Shown: positions 18,315 through 25,970 of the stretch, in pieces | Layout: each line of letters starts with the position of its first letter | How positions within the stretch are numbered: the stretch's first letter is position 1 | Source of the DNA: Actinomycetes bacterium | GTDB lineage: Bacteria > Actinomycetota > Coriobacteriia > Coriobacteriales > UBA8131 | Length of the DNA: 40,541 bases | Direction of reading: 5' to 3' | Assembly: GCA_009787085.1 (NCBI GenBank) | Contig: WRGR01000031.1 | Span: forward strand, 1 to 40,541 | The notes under the pieces: model-generated | Seen by the model: the letters and a program-made list of their open reading frames with translations, nothing else | Told to the model about the DNA's origin: nothing | Databases searched by the model: none | Program-made: the position numbers and the translations under genes

Positions 18315-18920
18315 TCAGAAACTCGACCCCGCCGAGCCAGTGCTCCCGGGGGTCGCAGCGGTATCAGCAGTTGCCGTCGTAGCACCAAAACTGCTAGTAG
18401 TGCTGCCGCCGCTCGCTGGGCTGTTAGTGCTACTGGTCGAAGCACTGCCATACGTTGGCGCAACATAGCTGGTCGTTGGCTGATCGGTCGCATGCGCAGG
18501 TTCTTCTGCCTCATCCAAGCTGCCGCTTTTGTTTCTCAGGGCACTGGCCGCGTCATCGATTCGAACTCGGGCGGCATCCATCGCCGCACCGACCTTTTCG
18601 GCCGCTACGGGTATTCTGTCATTGATCGTGTCGCGTGCTGCCGCAGCATTCTTGGCAACTTGATCGGCTATCAGGGCACGGGCGTTATCTATCTTCTCCC
18701 GCAGCTCGTCACCTCTTTTGGACAAGTTCTCGGGAACTTTGGAGGCAGTTTCCTGCAACCGATTAACACCTTGGTTATACAGTTCCTGCCCTTTGCCCCA
18801 GTATTCATCGACTTTATCGGCAACTAGTGCCCTTGTCTCCTCGCCAGGACGAGGTGCAAACAGCAAACCCAATACAGCCCCAATTGCACCGCCAAGCATG
18901 AACGAAGTAATCTTTCTCAT
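18315..18920 (-). CDS. YtxH-like membrane-anchored protein
   Basis: The first 35 residues (MRKITSFMLGGAIGAVLGLL, then FAPRPGEETR) are the hallmark of YtxH-like general-stress proteins: one TM helix rich in Gly, then an APxxG(ee)tR motif. Residues about 35-140 are amphipathic helix, probably coiled coil (LQETASKVPENLSKRGDELR). The last 60 residues are Ser/Thr/Ala/Gly-rich and disordered. GGAGG lies 6-7 nt before the ATG. With the PRC-barrel gene it forms a probable envelope-stress pair; the molecular role is not known. Confidence 0.78.
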   Translation of the reverse strand: MRKITSFMLGGAIGAVLGLLFAPRPGEETRALVADKVDEYWGKGQELYNQGVNRLQETASKVPENLSKRGDELREKIDNARALIADQVAKNAAAARDTINDRIPVAAEKVGAAMDAARVRIDDAASALRNKSGSLDEAEEPAHATDQPTTSYVAPTYGSASTSSTNSPASGGSTTSSFGATTATADTAATPGSTGSAGSSF

Positions 18921-19021
18921 GGCCTACCTCCTGCATCAAACCATCAAGGTGTGCGCTTCATGCGCCCATAACACCCATCATCTGTACCAATTTCCGTATT
19001 CTATTGTAACCCTTATGGCTA

Positions 19022-19420
19022 CTATTCGCTCTTAGGCGTGGGAAGAGTTGATGTCGGCCCGCCGCCAGTGTAAATAATTGCCTGATCATGCTCGCGGTCG
19101 TAAAGGAACAGCTGCGTACCGGCCTCGGAAATACAAATGATGTTGTAGTTCCTTACACCGTTCTCCTTGATTTTCGCAAAGCATTGGTTCATCGCAGCGT
19201 TCACCAAGGCCTGCTTGTCATCCGCAGAGAGTGTGTCCCAACCCAGGTCGTTTTTCACCTTGATTTGATAATTGGTTACATCGATCCCGTTGGATGTCTG
19301 ACCTTGCGTTGAAATACTGATGATGTTCGACTCAATTCCCGGCTTGCATCCGGTGAGCGCTGCAAAGCCCCCAAATGCCAATACCAGCACCAAACCCAGT
19401 GCAACTAACCTTTTTCCCAT
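19022..19420 (-). CDS. small lipoprotein of unknown function
   Basis: MGKRLVALGLVLVLAFGGF is a signal peptide ending in the lipobox LTGC (Cys25). The mature 108 residues contain an alpha/beta-looking domain (IESNIISISTQGQ, YQIKVKNDLGWDTLS, NYNIICISEAGTQLFLYD) and a Pro/Thr tail. AGGGAG lies 7 nt upstream of the ATG. I recognise no family. Transcribed alone, it is separated from the YtxH gene by about 100 bp. Confidence 0.75.
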   Translation of the reverse strand: MGKRLVALGLVLVLAFGGFAALTGCKPGIESNIISISTQGQTSNGIDVTNYQIKVKNDLGWDTLSADDKQALVNAAMNQCFAKIKENGVRNYNIICISEAGTQLFLYDREHDQAIIYTGGGPTSTLPTPKSE

Positions 19421-19730
19421 TCTGTTTGCTCCCTTATTCCTGTTCTAGTGTACGGGCACCTGACGAAATCGCATTAGCTCAAACCCCACAAGCAATAGCC
19501 ATTATGCCCCATCGTTGAGGATCACCCTTGGCGTACTTCGCGTCAAGGGATCACCTCCCTTCTTATATTGTAGAGCAAGAGCCAGCCACAAGCCTCCGAA
19601 GACAACTCGACGTTACCTGATGTTTAGCCAACCTGCCACAAAGACAGCATATCAAAACAGATGGGCTAGCCCTTGCCAAACCAAATACGTTACATGCACC
19701 GCCTAGTTTGACTTCGCCAATTCGGAAGTA
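19421..19730. other. intergenic region with a large hairpin
   Basis: No supported gene. At 19520-19552 an imperfect inverted repeat (GATCACCCTTGGCG / CGCGTCAAGGGATC) could form a bulged stem around TACTT. It lies upstream of the lipoprotein gene and beside mobile-element debris; it may be a terminator or the end of an element. Confidence 0.45.
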
Positions 19731-20123
19731 GTGACTGCATTGCTGCATGGTGTATCGATAGGGAACTTACACAAGAAGGTAATGGTCGCCTTAACCAGAG
19801 CTGAGCTAAACAACTTCGAGCGAGCGATGCGACAAACAGGTCGTGTCATTGAACAGAACCGCTCCCACTACAACACGGTTGCTCGGGATTCCAAAATGGC
19901 CTACTTTAGCACCGAGAAGCAATACATCAATGAGCTGCCAGAAAATGCCGAGGTTGCGGCCAAGATCACACGGGGGCATAAACATTTCACTCAATCGGAA
20001 ACCGAGGAAGTCATCACCAGCTACGCCGAGCAGCGTTTGACGGTTTGCCAGTTAGCAGAACAGCGCGGTTACCACCGCAACACCAACACCATCAGTAAGT
20101 TGCTCAAACAAAACGGCGTCTCT
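19731..20123 (+). pseudogene. remnant with a resolvase-type HTH (C-terminal recombinase fragment)
   Basis: The frame contains ELPENAEVAAKITRGHKHFT, then TEEVITSYAEQRLTVCQLAEQRGYHR and TISKLLKQNGVSIK. The last part is a helix-turn-helix like the DNA-binding tail of serine recombinases and related transposition proteins. It includes a short internal duplication (RNTNT). At about 20123 the similarity stops exactly where an antisense IS3 fragment begins, so the gene was broken by that element. The frame continues to 20402, but only as the complement of the IS3 sequence. Confidence 0.5.
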
Positions 20124-20366
20124 ATTAAACCAGTCAACCCACTCAAGTGTGGCGTATTCAAGATCATCGAATCCCTTCCAGGGTTTCATGTGCCAGATGA
20201 CCTCGGCCTTGTAGGGTCCGTTGATGGTTCCTGCCAAGGCATTGTCGTAGGCATCGCCCACCGAACCGACCGAGGCTGCTATGCCTGCCTCAGCCAAACG
20301 TTCGCTATAGGCAATGGAAAGATGCTGCACGCCAGGATCATTGTGGTGTATGAGGTCACTACCGGG
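20122..20366 (-). pseudogene. IS3-family transposase (OrfB) fragment
   Basis: Reading on the minus strand: DLIHHNDPGVQHLSIAYSER, then GIAASVGSVGDAYDNALAGT, GPYKAEVIW, FDDLEYATLEWVDWFN. This is the end of the rve/DDE integrase core of IS3-type OrfB. The catalytic glutamate of the usual NALAET motif is Gly here (NALAGT), both ends are missing, and a stop lies upstream. It is a dead fragment. Confidence 0.88.
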
Positions 20367-20592
20367 ACTTCTTTGCTAAAGCGCCATTCCAAGAGCGCCT
20401 AATACCAGGGCAGTGCTCATGCGTCTTGAAACGTTTCAGCCTACGCGCCTTCTTGCAAAAACGCCGATGGTAAACGCCACATGAACAAAGCCCGACCGGG
20501 TTGCTGCATAGGTAAAATAAGCATATTTTGTGGAATGTCACTATAAAAACGAGAATAGACTGGCATTTGATGCAGTTTTTACAAAACAATCC

Positions 20593-20669
<77 letters not shown>

Positions 20670-20774
20670 ACATCTGCATCGTTTGACAACGCAAGAACGT
20701 ATCCTACCAGACTTGAGCCGTGAGCGCTATACTGAGGACTGCCTTAACCTCAAAAATTTAAAGGAGTTACGCAC

Positions 20775-21206
20775 ATGACGCCAAGCGAGCTGCGGGAAAA
20801 ACCGAAAAAGAACACCCGTATCATCGCCGGAATACTTGCTTTCATTTTAGCTGCGGCCATATTTGTTTTTTCTTGCATTCCCGGCTCTAGTCTGCTGCCT
20901 GGTCATCCGGACATTCTCAACACCATCGCTCACTTCTGCCTCTATTTATTGCTGGCAATATCGCTGGTTATCACACTGAACAGTGCCCGGCGGGCGCTTT
21001 GGCTGAGTGGGGCTGTCGCTTTGGGGATTGCCTCTCTTTACGGAGTCTCAGATGAGATACACCAACTGTTCACCCCTGGGCGCAGCTCCGACCCCTTGGA
21101 CTGGCTGACTGACACCCTCGGCGCCCTGCTGGGCGTGGTCATCGTTGTCTTGGTTATCTCGGCACGTCAGGTAAGACGCAGCCGCCAACGGGATAGCCAG
21201 CGCTAA
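20775..21206 (+). CDS. VanZ-family membrane protein
   Basis: A 143-residue protein with four hydrophobic helices (IIAGILAFILAAAIFVFSCI near 15-35, NTIAHFCLYLLLAISLVITL, LWLSGAVALGIASLYGVSDE, LGALLGVVIVVLVIS). It carries the family motifs HFxxYxxLA and SDExHQLFTPGRSxDPxDxxxD. VanZ proteins are linked to low-level teicoplanin resistance in some Gram-positives, but most are of unknown role. AGGAG lies about 9 nt before the ATG. A repeat fragment (D) follows its stop at once. Confidence 0.9.
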   Translation: MTPSELREKPKKNTRIIAGILAFILAAAIFVFSCIPGSSLLPGHPDILNTIAHFCLYLLLAISLVITLNSARRALWLSGAVALGIASLYGVSDEIHQLFTPGRSSDPLDWLTDTLGALLGVVIVVLVISARQVRRSRQRDSQR

Positions 21207-21257
21207 GGAAACGCCGTTTAGTGCTGTTGCGCCAGATTGCGAGCAGAACCACCCCAG
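21207..21257. repeat. left-arm fragment D of the palindromic repeat family
   Basis: AGGAAACGCCGTTTAGTGCT followed by GTTGCGCCAGATTGCGAGCA and GAACCACCCCA aligns closely with the left arm of copy A. The right arm is missing. It lies between the stops of two convergent genes. Confidence 0.75.
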
Positions 21258-21267
21258 CAGCAAACCT

Positions 21268-22395
21268 CTACCAGCGCCCTGCGGCAACCCAACCGTAGCC
21301 GGCAATGGTGCGGATGCAAACCACCGCGCCCGGGTGTGGGGCGTGAATGAACTGGCCGCCACCGATGCAAAGGCCGATATGCCCGGGCTTGAAGAGCAGG
21401 TCTCCGGGCTGGGCATCGGCAACCGATAGCTTCATCGGCGCTGAGTAGTACTGGGCATTGCCACCACGGGGAATGATGATCCCCACCTGCTTGTAACACC
21501 AAGACGTCAAACCGGAGCAGTCAAAGGCGTTGGGGCCGGATGCCGCCCAGATATAGGGACAACCGAGCCTAGACATGGCAGCGCTGACAATGCTGGAGAA
21601 CTTCTGCCCCTCATAGGGCACATAGCCGCTGGGGTCAATGCCTTGGGCAGCTTGCTGTTGTTGAAGCTCTATCTGGCGTTGGCGCTCTTCCTCCGCTTGC
21701 CGCTCCTGCTCCACCAGCCTAGCTATTTCAGCATTCAGGGAATCCAGTTGCTCCTGGTAGGCCTGCATGATCTCTTCAGCCTTTTGCTTGGCTTCCTCGG
21801 CCTCAGACAGCTTCTGTTGCGCAATCTGCTCTTGGGTGGAGTATTCGATTTGCGCTGTCTCGGCATCTTGACGGGCTTGTTGGCAATCTTCGATCATCGC
21901 CACATCACGGTTGTTCAAATCGTTCAGCATGTCCCACGACGTTGTGAACTCCGTAAAGCTGTGCGCTCCGAACACCACATCCAAAAATGATAGCGGGCCT
22001 TGCTTGTACATCGCCTCAGCGCGAACGCTCAGAGAGCTTTGCAGCTGCTGTTCCCTGGCGATTGCCTCACCGGCTCGCTTCTTGGCATCCTCCATCGCCG
22101 CCACGGCACTGTCATGGGCATCCATAGCGTCGTAATAGTCATTGGAGGTTTTGTCCAACTGCTCGTTCCAGTCATCCATCTTCCGCTTGACCTCGTCGGC
22201 CTCGGCTTGCTTTTGAGCCGAAGTGACGGCATAGACAGGCGTTGGCCGAAGTAGGCCGACTGCAGAAGCTCCCACCAAACCGGCCACTGCAAGGCCAAGG
22301 AAGCGACGACGGTCGAAGGCAAGTTGGCCGTCCTCCGTAGCTGCTATCTCGTTATCCGGTGCTAGCACTTCGTTCTCACAGGCGATAGGCATCAT
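21268..22395 (-). CDS. exported NlpC/P60 peptidoglycan hydrolase with coiled coil
   Basis: Cuts peptide stems of peptidoglycan outside the cell. The N-terminus has a twin-arginine-like signal (DRRRFLGLAVAGLVGASAVG) and cleavage near VYAVTSAQ. Residues about 55-250 form long coiled coils with a globular insert (YKQGPLSFLDVVFGAHSFTE), as in RipA/PcsB-type hydrolases, where they act as regulatory domains. The NlpC/P60 domain follows: FDCSG (Cys293), PGHIG (His339) and FIHAPHPG. It is 163 bp downstream of a close paralogue on the same strand. Confidence 0.92.
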   Translation of the reverse strand: MMPIACENEVLAPDNEIAATEDGQLAFDRRRFLGLAVAGLVGASAVGLLRPTPVYAVTSAQKQAEADEVKRKMDDWNEQLDKTSNDYYDAMDAHDSAVAAMEDAKKRAGEAIAREQQLQSSLSVRAEAMYKQGPLSFLDVVFGAHSFTEFTTSWDMLNDLNNRDVAMIEDCQQARQDAETAQIEYSTQEQIAQQKLSEAEEAKQKAEEIMQAYQEQLDSLNAEIARLVEQERQAEEERQRQIELQQQQAAQGIDPSGYVPYEGQKFSSIVSAAMSRLGCPYIWAASGPNAFDCSGLTSWCYKQVGIIIPRGGNAQYYSAPMKLSVADAQPGDLLFKPGHIGLCIGGGQFIHAPHPGAVVCIRTIAGYGWVAAGRW

Positions 22396-22558
22396 CGTTT
22401 AAGCTCCTTTGCCTCGTCCCTTGCTGTCCCCTACGTTTACAACAGACATATACCGATACTATCATTGGTACCATAAAGCGGTCAAGCTTTCCACTCCAAG
22501 CTGGAACCTGCCGTTCCCTAAACACCGACAGTTGCCTCGCGCAATCAGCGAAAGGCCG

Positions 22559-23956
22559 CTACCAGCGAGACGCACCAACCCAACCGTAGCCGGCTACCTT
22601 GACTATACAGACCACTGCACCGGGATGAGGCGAGTGGATAAAGTTGCCGTTACCGATATACAGGCCGACATGACCCGGCTTGTACAGGATATCACCCGGT
22701 TGGGCAGCGGAAACGGATAGCCGCACAGGTGCCGAGGAGTACTGGGCATTGCCACCGCGGGGAATACTGACGCCTACCTGCCTGTAGCACCAAGAAGTCA
22801 GCCCTGAGCAGTCAAAGGAGTTTGGGCCAGATGCCGCCCAAACATAAGGGCAGCCAAGCCTAGACATGGCGGCACTGACGACGCTGTTGTACTTTTCTGG
22901 CTTATAGCTAGACTTGCTGCTTGAGGATGAGGAATTGCTGGTAGTTTTTTTGTCAGTGCTGCTGCTGGTGCTGCTGCTGGTGCTGCTAGTGCCGCTGGTG
23001 TCATTATCGTCATTGCTATTGTTGTCAGTAGCAGCTTGCTCGGAACTGCCAGCACTGTTGGCATCGTTCGTCCCGGTCGAAATCTCGTTACCGTCTGCGG
23101 CAGCCGTGTTGGCATTACTCGTCTGATTGGTTTCAGTTCTCGGAGCCACCCTGGCTGCAGCTGCCCGTTGGGCTGCAAGCTGCTGCTCGGCCTGACGCTG
23201 AAGCTCTTGTTGGCGCTGCTCCTCTTCCTCTTTTTCCTTCTGCAACAGCTCGGCTACCTCAGTGTTCAGGCTGTTCAGCTCGCTTTGGTAGTTCGCCAGT
23301 ATGACTTGGGCGTTATTTTTAATCTCAGTGGCTTCATTTAGCTTTTGAGAGGCGATTTGCTCTTCAGTTGCATACTCGGCCTGAGCAGTTTCAGCGTCTT
23401 GACGCACCTTTTGACAACTGGCAATCAACACCAAGTCATGGTTGTTGACATCGTTCATCATGTCCCAAAGCGTCGTGAATTCGGTAAAGCTGCTGCTACC
23501 GAACATCACGTCCAAAAAGGAGAGTGGGCCTTGCTTGTACATGGTCTTCGCCCGGTCACTCAGCTCGCCTTGTAGCTGCTGCTCCTGGGTGACTGCCTGA
23601 TCGATACGTTTCTGGGCATCTGCCATGTCCCGCACTGCGACATCATGGGCATCCATGGCATCGTTATAGTCGTTGGAGGCTTTGTCCAGCTGTTCGTTCC
23701 AGACACCAATCTTTCGCTTTACTGCGTCGGCCTCGGCCTGCTTTTCTGCCGCCGTGACGGCGAATGCCTCATTTGGCGAGAAAAACGCAGTCGCAGCCAC
23801 ACTGGCACAGGACACGGCCAACAGGCCCAAAAGGTGGCGCCGGTCAATGCTTCCGCCCACCAGGGCCGACGCCTCAGCGCCAACTGCACGACCGGAAAGC
23901 CCCGGGTCCCCTTGTTCCGTAATACTTGGCAATTTGCAGGTATGTGGCATCATCAT
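22559..23956 (-). CDS. exported NlpC/P60 peptidoglycan hydrolase, paralogue
   Basis: Same layout as its neighbour at 21268: signal sequence with DRRHLLGLLAVSCASVAAT, coiled coils from about residue 70 to 270 with YKQGPLSFLDVMFGSSSFTE, and a C-terminal NlpC/P60 domain with FDCSG (Cys383), PGHVG (His429) and FIHSPHPG. The difference is a linker of about 90 residues between coil and catalytic domain, rich in Ser, Thr, Asn and Asp and probably disordered. The strong similarity outside this linker points to a tandem duplication. The product is 465 aa. Confidence 0.92.
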   Translation of the reverse strand: MMMPHTCKLPSITEQGDPGLSGRAVGAEASALVGGSIDRRHLLGLLAVSCASVAATAFFSPNEAFAVTAAEKQAEADAVKRKIGVWNEQLDKASNDYNDAMDAHDVAVRDMADAQKRIDQAVTQEQQLQGELSDRAKTMYKQGPLSFLDVMFGSSSFTEFTTLWDMMNDVNNHDLVLIASCQKVRQDAETAQAEYATEEQIASQKLNEATEIKNNAQVILANYQSELNSLNTEVAELLQKEKEEEEQRQQELQRQAEQQLAAQRAAAARVAPRTETNQTSNANTAAADGNEISTGTNDANSAGSSEQAATDNNSNDDNDTSGTSSTSSSTSSSTDKKTTSNSSSSSSKSSYKPEKYNSVVSAAMSRLGCPYVWAASGPNSFDCSGLTSWCYRQVGVSIPRGGNAQYSSAPVRLSVSAAQPGDILYKPGHVGLYIGNGNFIHSPHPGAVVCIVKVAGYGWVGASRW

Positions 23957-24246
23957 TTGGTCTCCTTACGGAAGCCCCCAGACACTGGCTTCCTGCCGCT
24001 TCCCTGATCGAATACAGCACTTCCTTGGTAATGATACTACCATCATAATCGGCACTAGGCAAGCCTACACAGCCAATGATGCTTTTTTATTACTGATTGT
24101 AAACTAACAAGTTACAGTTCATTTAGATTCCCGAACCTTACACTCAGTAATGGTTCAGATGTGATATGTGCGTGACACCTAATGCCATTTAGCCAGCAAA
24201 CAACCCAACAACCAGCCAAAATGCATCAGGCGGCAAACCAAAGCAC
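23957..24246. other. intergenic region upstream of the NlpC/P60 pair
   Basis: No gene is supported. It should hold the promoter of the 465-aa hydrolase. At about 24099-24115 GTAAACT and AGTTAC form an imperfect inverted repeat around AACA, operator-like but unassigned. Confidence 0.35.
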
Positions 24247-24387
24247 TTACCTGATGTACGGTAAAGCAATGGCCAATGCCGTGAGCAGTATGCTTGATAC
24301 TCCTATGACGACGGCTTGGACATGGCTCAACTGGCTTATCTCCCGGCCACGTGCATCTTCAAATATCTCGGTCAGTCTTTGCTTCAT
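24247..24387 (-). CDS. SOS-controlled small single-TM protein (46 aa)
   Basis: MKQRLTEIFEDARGREISQL is a charged N-terminus, followed by one hydrophobic helix (AVVIGVSSILLTALAIALPY, residues 25-44) and a two-residue end. AGAGGG lies 7 nt before the ATG; the frame extends further up, but that part is untranslated leader. The gene is divergent from lexA, and its promoter contains a perfect SOS box in the spacer, so LexA should repress it. In this position other Gram-positives carry SOS cell-division inhibitors such as YneA, but there is no LysM domain. Size and topology recall SOS-induced small membrane inhibitors or toxins. I recognise no family; the function is inferred from regulation only. 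Confidence 0.7.
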   Translation of the reverse strand: MKQRLTEIFEDARGREISQLSHVQAVVIGVSSILLTALAIALPYIR

Positions 24388-24447
24388 GTCGTGCCCTCTC
24401 AGTTCTCTAAGAAAACGTAGCCCGGCTAGCGGGCACCTGCTTAAACA

Positions 24448-24476
24448 AGGATAAACGAACAAATGTTCGCTTTCAA
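24448..24476 (-). promoter_or_regulatory. SOS-box promoter of the small membrane protein
   Basis: On the minus strand, TTGAAA (24476-24471), a 17-bp spacer and TATCCT (24453-24448). The spacer contains the perfect palindrome CGAACATTTGTTCG (24456-24469), the Gram-positive/actinobacterial LexA site. LexA bound there would block RNA polymerase. Confidence 0.88.
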
Positions 24477-24484
24477 GGCCTAAT

Positions 24485-24523
24485 CGAACATTTGTTTGTT
24501 TTTTTTAAAAAGTTTGCTATACT
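24485..24523 (+). promoter_or_regulatory. lexA promoter with second SOS box
   Basis: CGAACATTTGTTTG (24485-24498) is an SOS box with one mismatch. It overlaps a -35-like TTGTTT (24496-24501); TATACT follows 16 bp later (24518-24523). This arrangement gives LexA autorepression. The leader before lexA is about 150 nt and contains repeat E. Confidence 0.82.
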
Positions 24524-24566
24524 GTTTTCAGACGCTTAAGCTGCGCCGACTGATGTTGTTTTGCTA

Positions 24567-24655
24567 GGGAGATGCCGATTAATGCTGCTATGGCTGCTAT
24601 GCCATCTTGCAGGCTGAACCGCAATGGCCGTACTTCGGACACTGATCGGCGCTTC
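24567..24655. repeat. short-form copy E of the palindromic repeat, in the lexA leader
   Basis: GGGAGATGCCGATTAATGCT at the left end and CACTGATCGGCGCTTC at the right are inverted ends. The 9-bp GCTGCTATG is tandemly duplicated inside. It lies wholly between the lexA promoter and ribosome site, so it is transcribed as part of the lexA mRNA. Confidence 0.8.
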
Positions 24656-24675
24656 TTTTAAGACAGGAGGCATAT

Positions 24676-25317
24676 ATGATGCAAGGCTCTGACCTATCCA
24701 AACGTCAAAAGGAAGTGCTCGATTTTCTTCGAGCCTACATTGACCAAAACGCTTATCCACCCTCAGTCCGCGAAATTTGCGAGGCTGTTGGCCTTTCATC
24801 CCCATCAACTGTCCATGCCCATCTGAACAGCTTGGAAGAAAAAGGCTACATCCGCCGGGAAGGAGCCGCCGCCCGGGCTATCTCGCTAATCGAAGCAGAC
24901 GATGGGGCTTCGCCTTCCGAAGACTTCGACCATCTTTTGCGCAACGTTGTCAGTTTGCCTTTGGTCGGCCAAGTGGCTGCCGGTGCGCCGATCCTCGCAG
25001 TAGAAAACATCGAGGAAAACCTGCCGTTGCCCAAGCAGGTAGTTGGCGACACCGCCTCCTTTCTGTTGACCGTACGCGGCGAGTCGATGATCGATGCCGG
25101 CATCCTCAACGGCGACTACGTGGTAGTTCGGGAGCAACCCACCGCCAACAACGGCGACATAGTGGTGGCACTGATCGACGACGAGGCCACGGTCAAGACC
25201 TTCTACCGCGAGACCGACCGCATTCGCCTTCAACCTGAGAACCCGACAATGGAGCCGATATACGTGCGCGATGTCACCATTTTGGGGAGGGTGATAGCAC
25301 TATTGCGCAGACTCTGA
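24676..25317 (+). CDS. lexA: SOS repressor LexA
   Basis: Represses DNA-damage genes and self-cleaves when RecA filaments form. N-terminal winged helix-turn-helix (residues about 1-70, YPPSVREICEAVGLSSPSTV) and C-terminal S24 peptidase domain with the Ala102-Gly103 cleavage site (QVAAGAP), catalytic Ser137 (RGESMIDAG) and Lys174 (EATVKTF). The 213-residue length is normal. AGGAGG precedes tandem ATGs at 24676 and 24679; either could serve. Two SOS boxes lie upstream, one over its own promoter. Confidence 0.97.
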   Translation: MMQGSDLSKRQKEVLDFLRAYIDQNAYPPSVREICEAVGLSSPSTVHAHLNSLEEKGYIRREGAAARAISLIEADDGASPSEDFDHLLRNVVSLPLVGQVAAGAPILAVENIEENLPLPKQVVGDTASFLLTVRGESMIDAGILNGDYVVVREQPTANNGDIVVALIDDEATVKTFYRETDRIRLQPENPTMEPIYVRDVTILGRVIALLRRL

Positions 25318-25413
25318 GTATTTTGCCCTGGCCTCCTTCAGCTATACTTTTAATGACGCTTAATCGGGCTTTCCAAAAGACCGAAAACCCAAGAACAAGG
25401 CTGGGAGGACATA

Positions 25414-25929
25414 ATGAGAGAGACTATACGAGACAGTGTGCGTGACGGGGTCAGAAGCGGAGTTAAAGGCAGTGTTAAGCACGGTACTAAGATCGCCAAG
25501 GAGTTCCGGGATTTCATTTCCCGCGGCAATGTACTCGACTTGGCAGTTGCCGTGGTCATGGGCGCTGCCTTCAACGCCATCATCACCTCTGCGGTCAATA
25601 ACCTGATCATGCCGCTGCTTTCCATCATCACCATGGGTACTGATTTTTCGGCCCTTTACATCGCTATTGGCTCCGGCCCCAATGCTGCCCAGTTCAGCTA
25701 TGGTAACTTCATTTCGGCAGTCATCAACTTCTTGCTTATCGCCTTGGTCATCTTCATAGCGATCAAGGCCATCAACCGCATCACCAACAAAAAGCCCGAT
25801 GATGCTGAAGACGAGCCAGCCACCAAAACCTGCCCCTATTGCGCCTCCGAGATACCGGAAGCTGCGGTTCGCTGCCCTGAATGCACCACAGTCTTAGACG
25901 ACTTGGCCATTCCGCTGGGACTCCGCTGA
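25414..25929 (+). CDS. mscL: large-conductance mechanosensitive channel MscL with zinc ribbon
   Basis: Pressure-release pore of the inner membrane. The core (residues about 28-125) shows FRDFISRGNVLDLAVAVVMG and AAFNAIITSAVNNLIMPLLS as N-terminal helix and TM1, then NFISAVINFLLIALVIFIAI as TM2. Two additions are unusual: a 27-residue basic amphipathic extension (RDSVRDGVRSGVKGSVKHG) in front, and a C-terminal zinc ribbon with Cys140, Cys143, Cys154 and Cys157 (CPYC...CPEC) replacing the usual helical bundle. GGAGG lies 6 nt before the ATG; a TATACT occurs at 25343. Confidence 0.94.
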   Translation: MRETIRDSVRDGVRSGVKGSVKHGTKIAKEFRDFISRGNVLDLAVAVVMGAAFNAIITSAVNNLIMPLLSIITMGTDFSALYIAIGSGPNAAQFSYGNFISAVINFLLIALVIFIAIKAINRITNKKPDDAEDEPATKTCPYCASEIPEAAVRCPECTTVLDDLAIPLGLR

Positions 25930-25970
25930 CGCACATCAGAAAGCAACAGTTGCCCGTGGCCAAAGAAGCA

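Noticed and set aside
19731-20402. Single 223-aa plus-strand gene
   Set aside because: Its second half is only the complement of an IS3 OrfB fragment; the real similarity ends at about 20123.
22914-23126. Leu/Val-rich plus-strand frame that looks like a membrane protein
   Set aside because: Complement of the Ser/Asn/Asp linker codons of the NlpC/P60 gene; hydrophobicity is a by-product of antisense reading.
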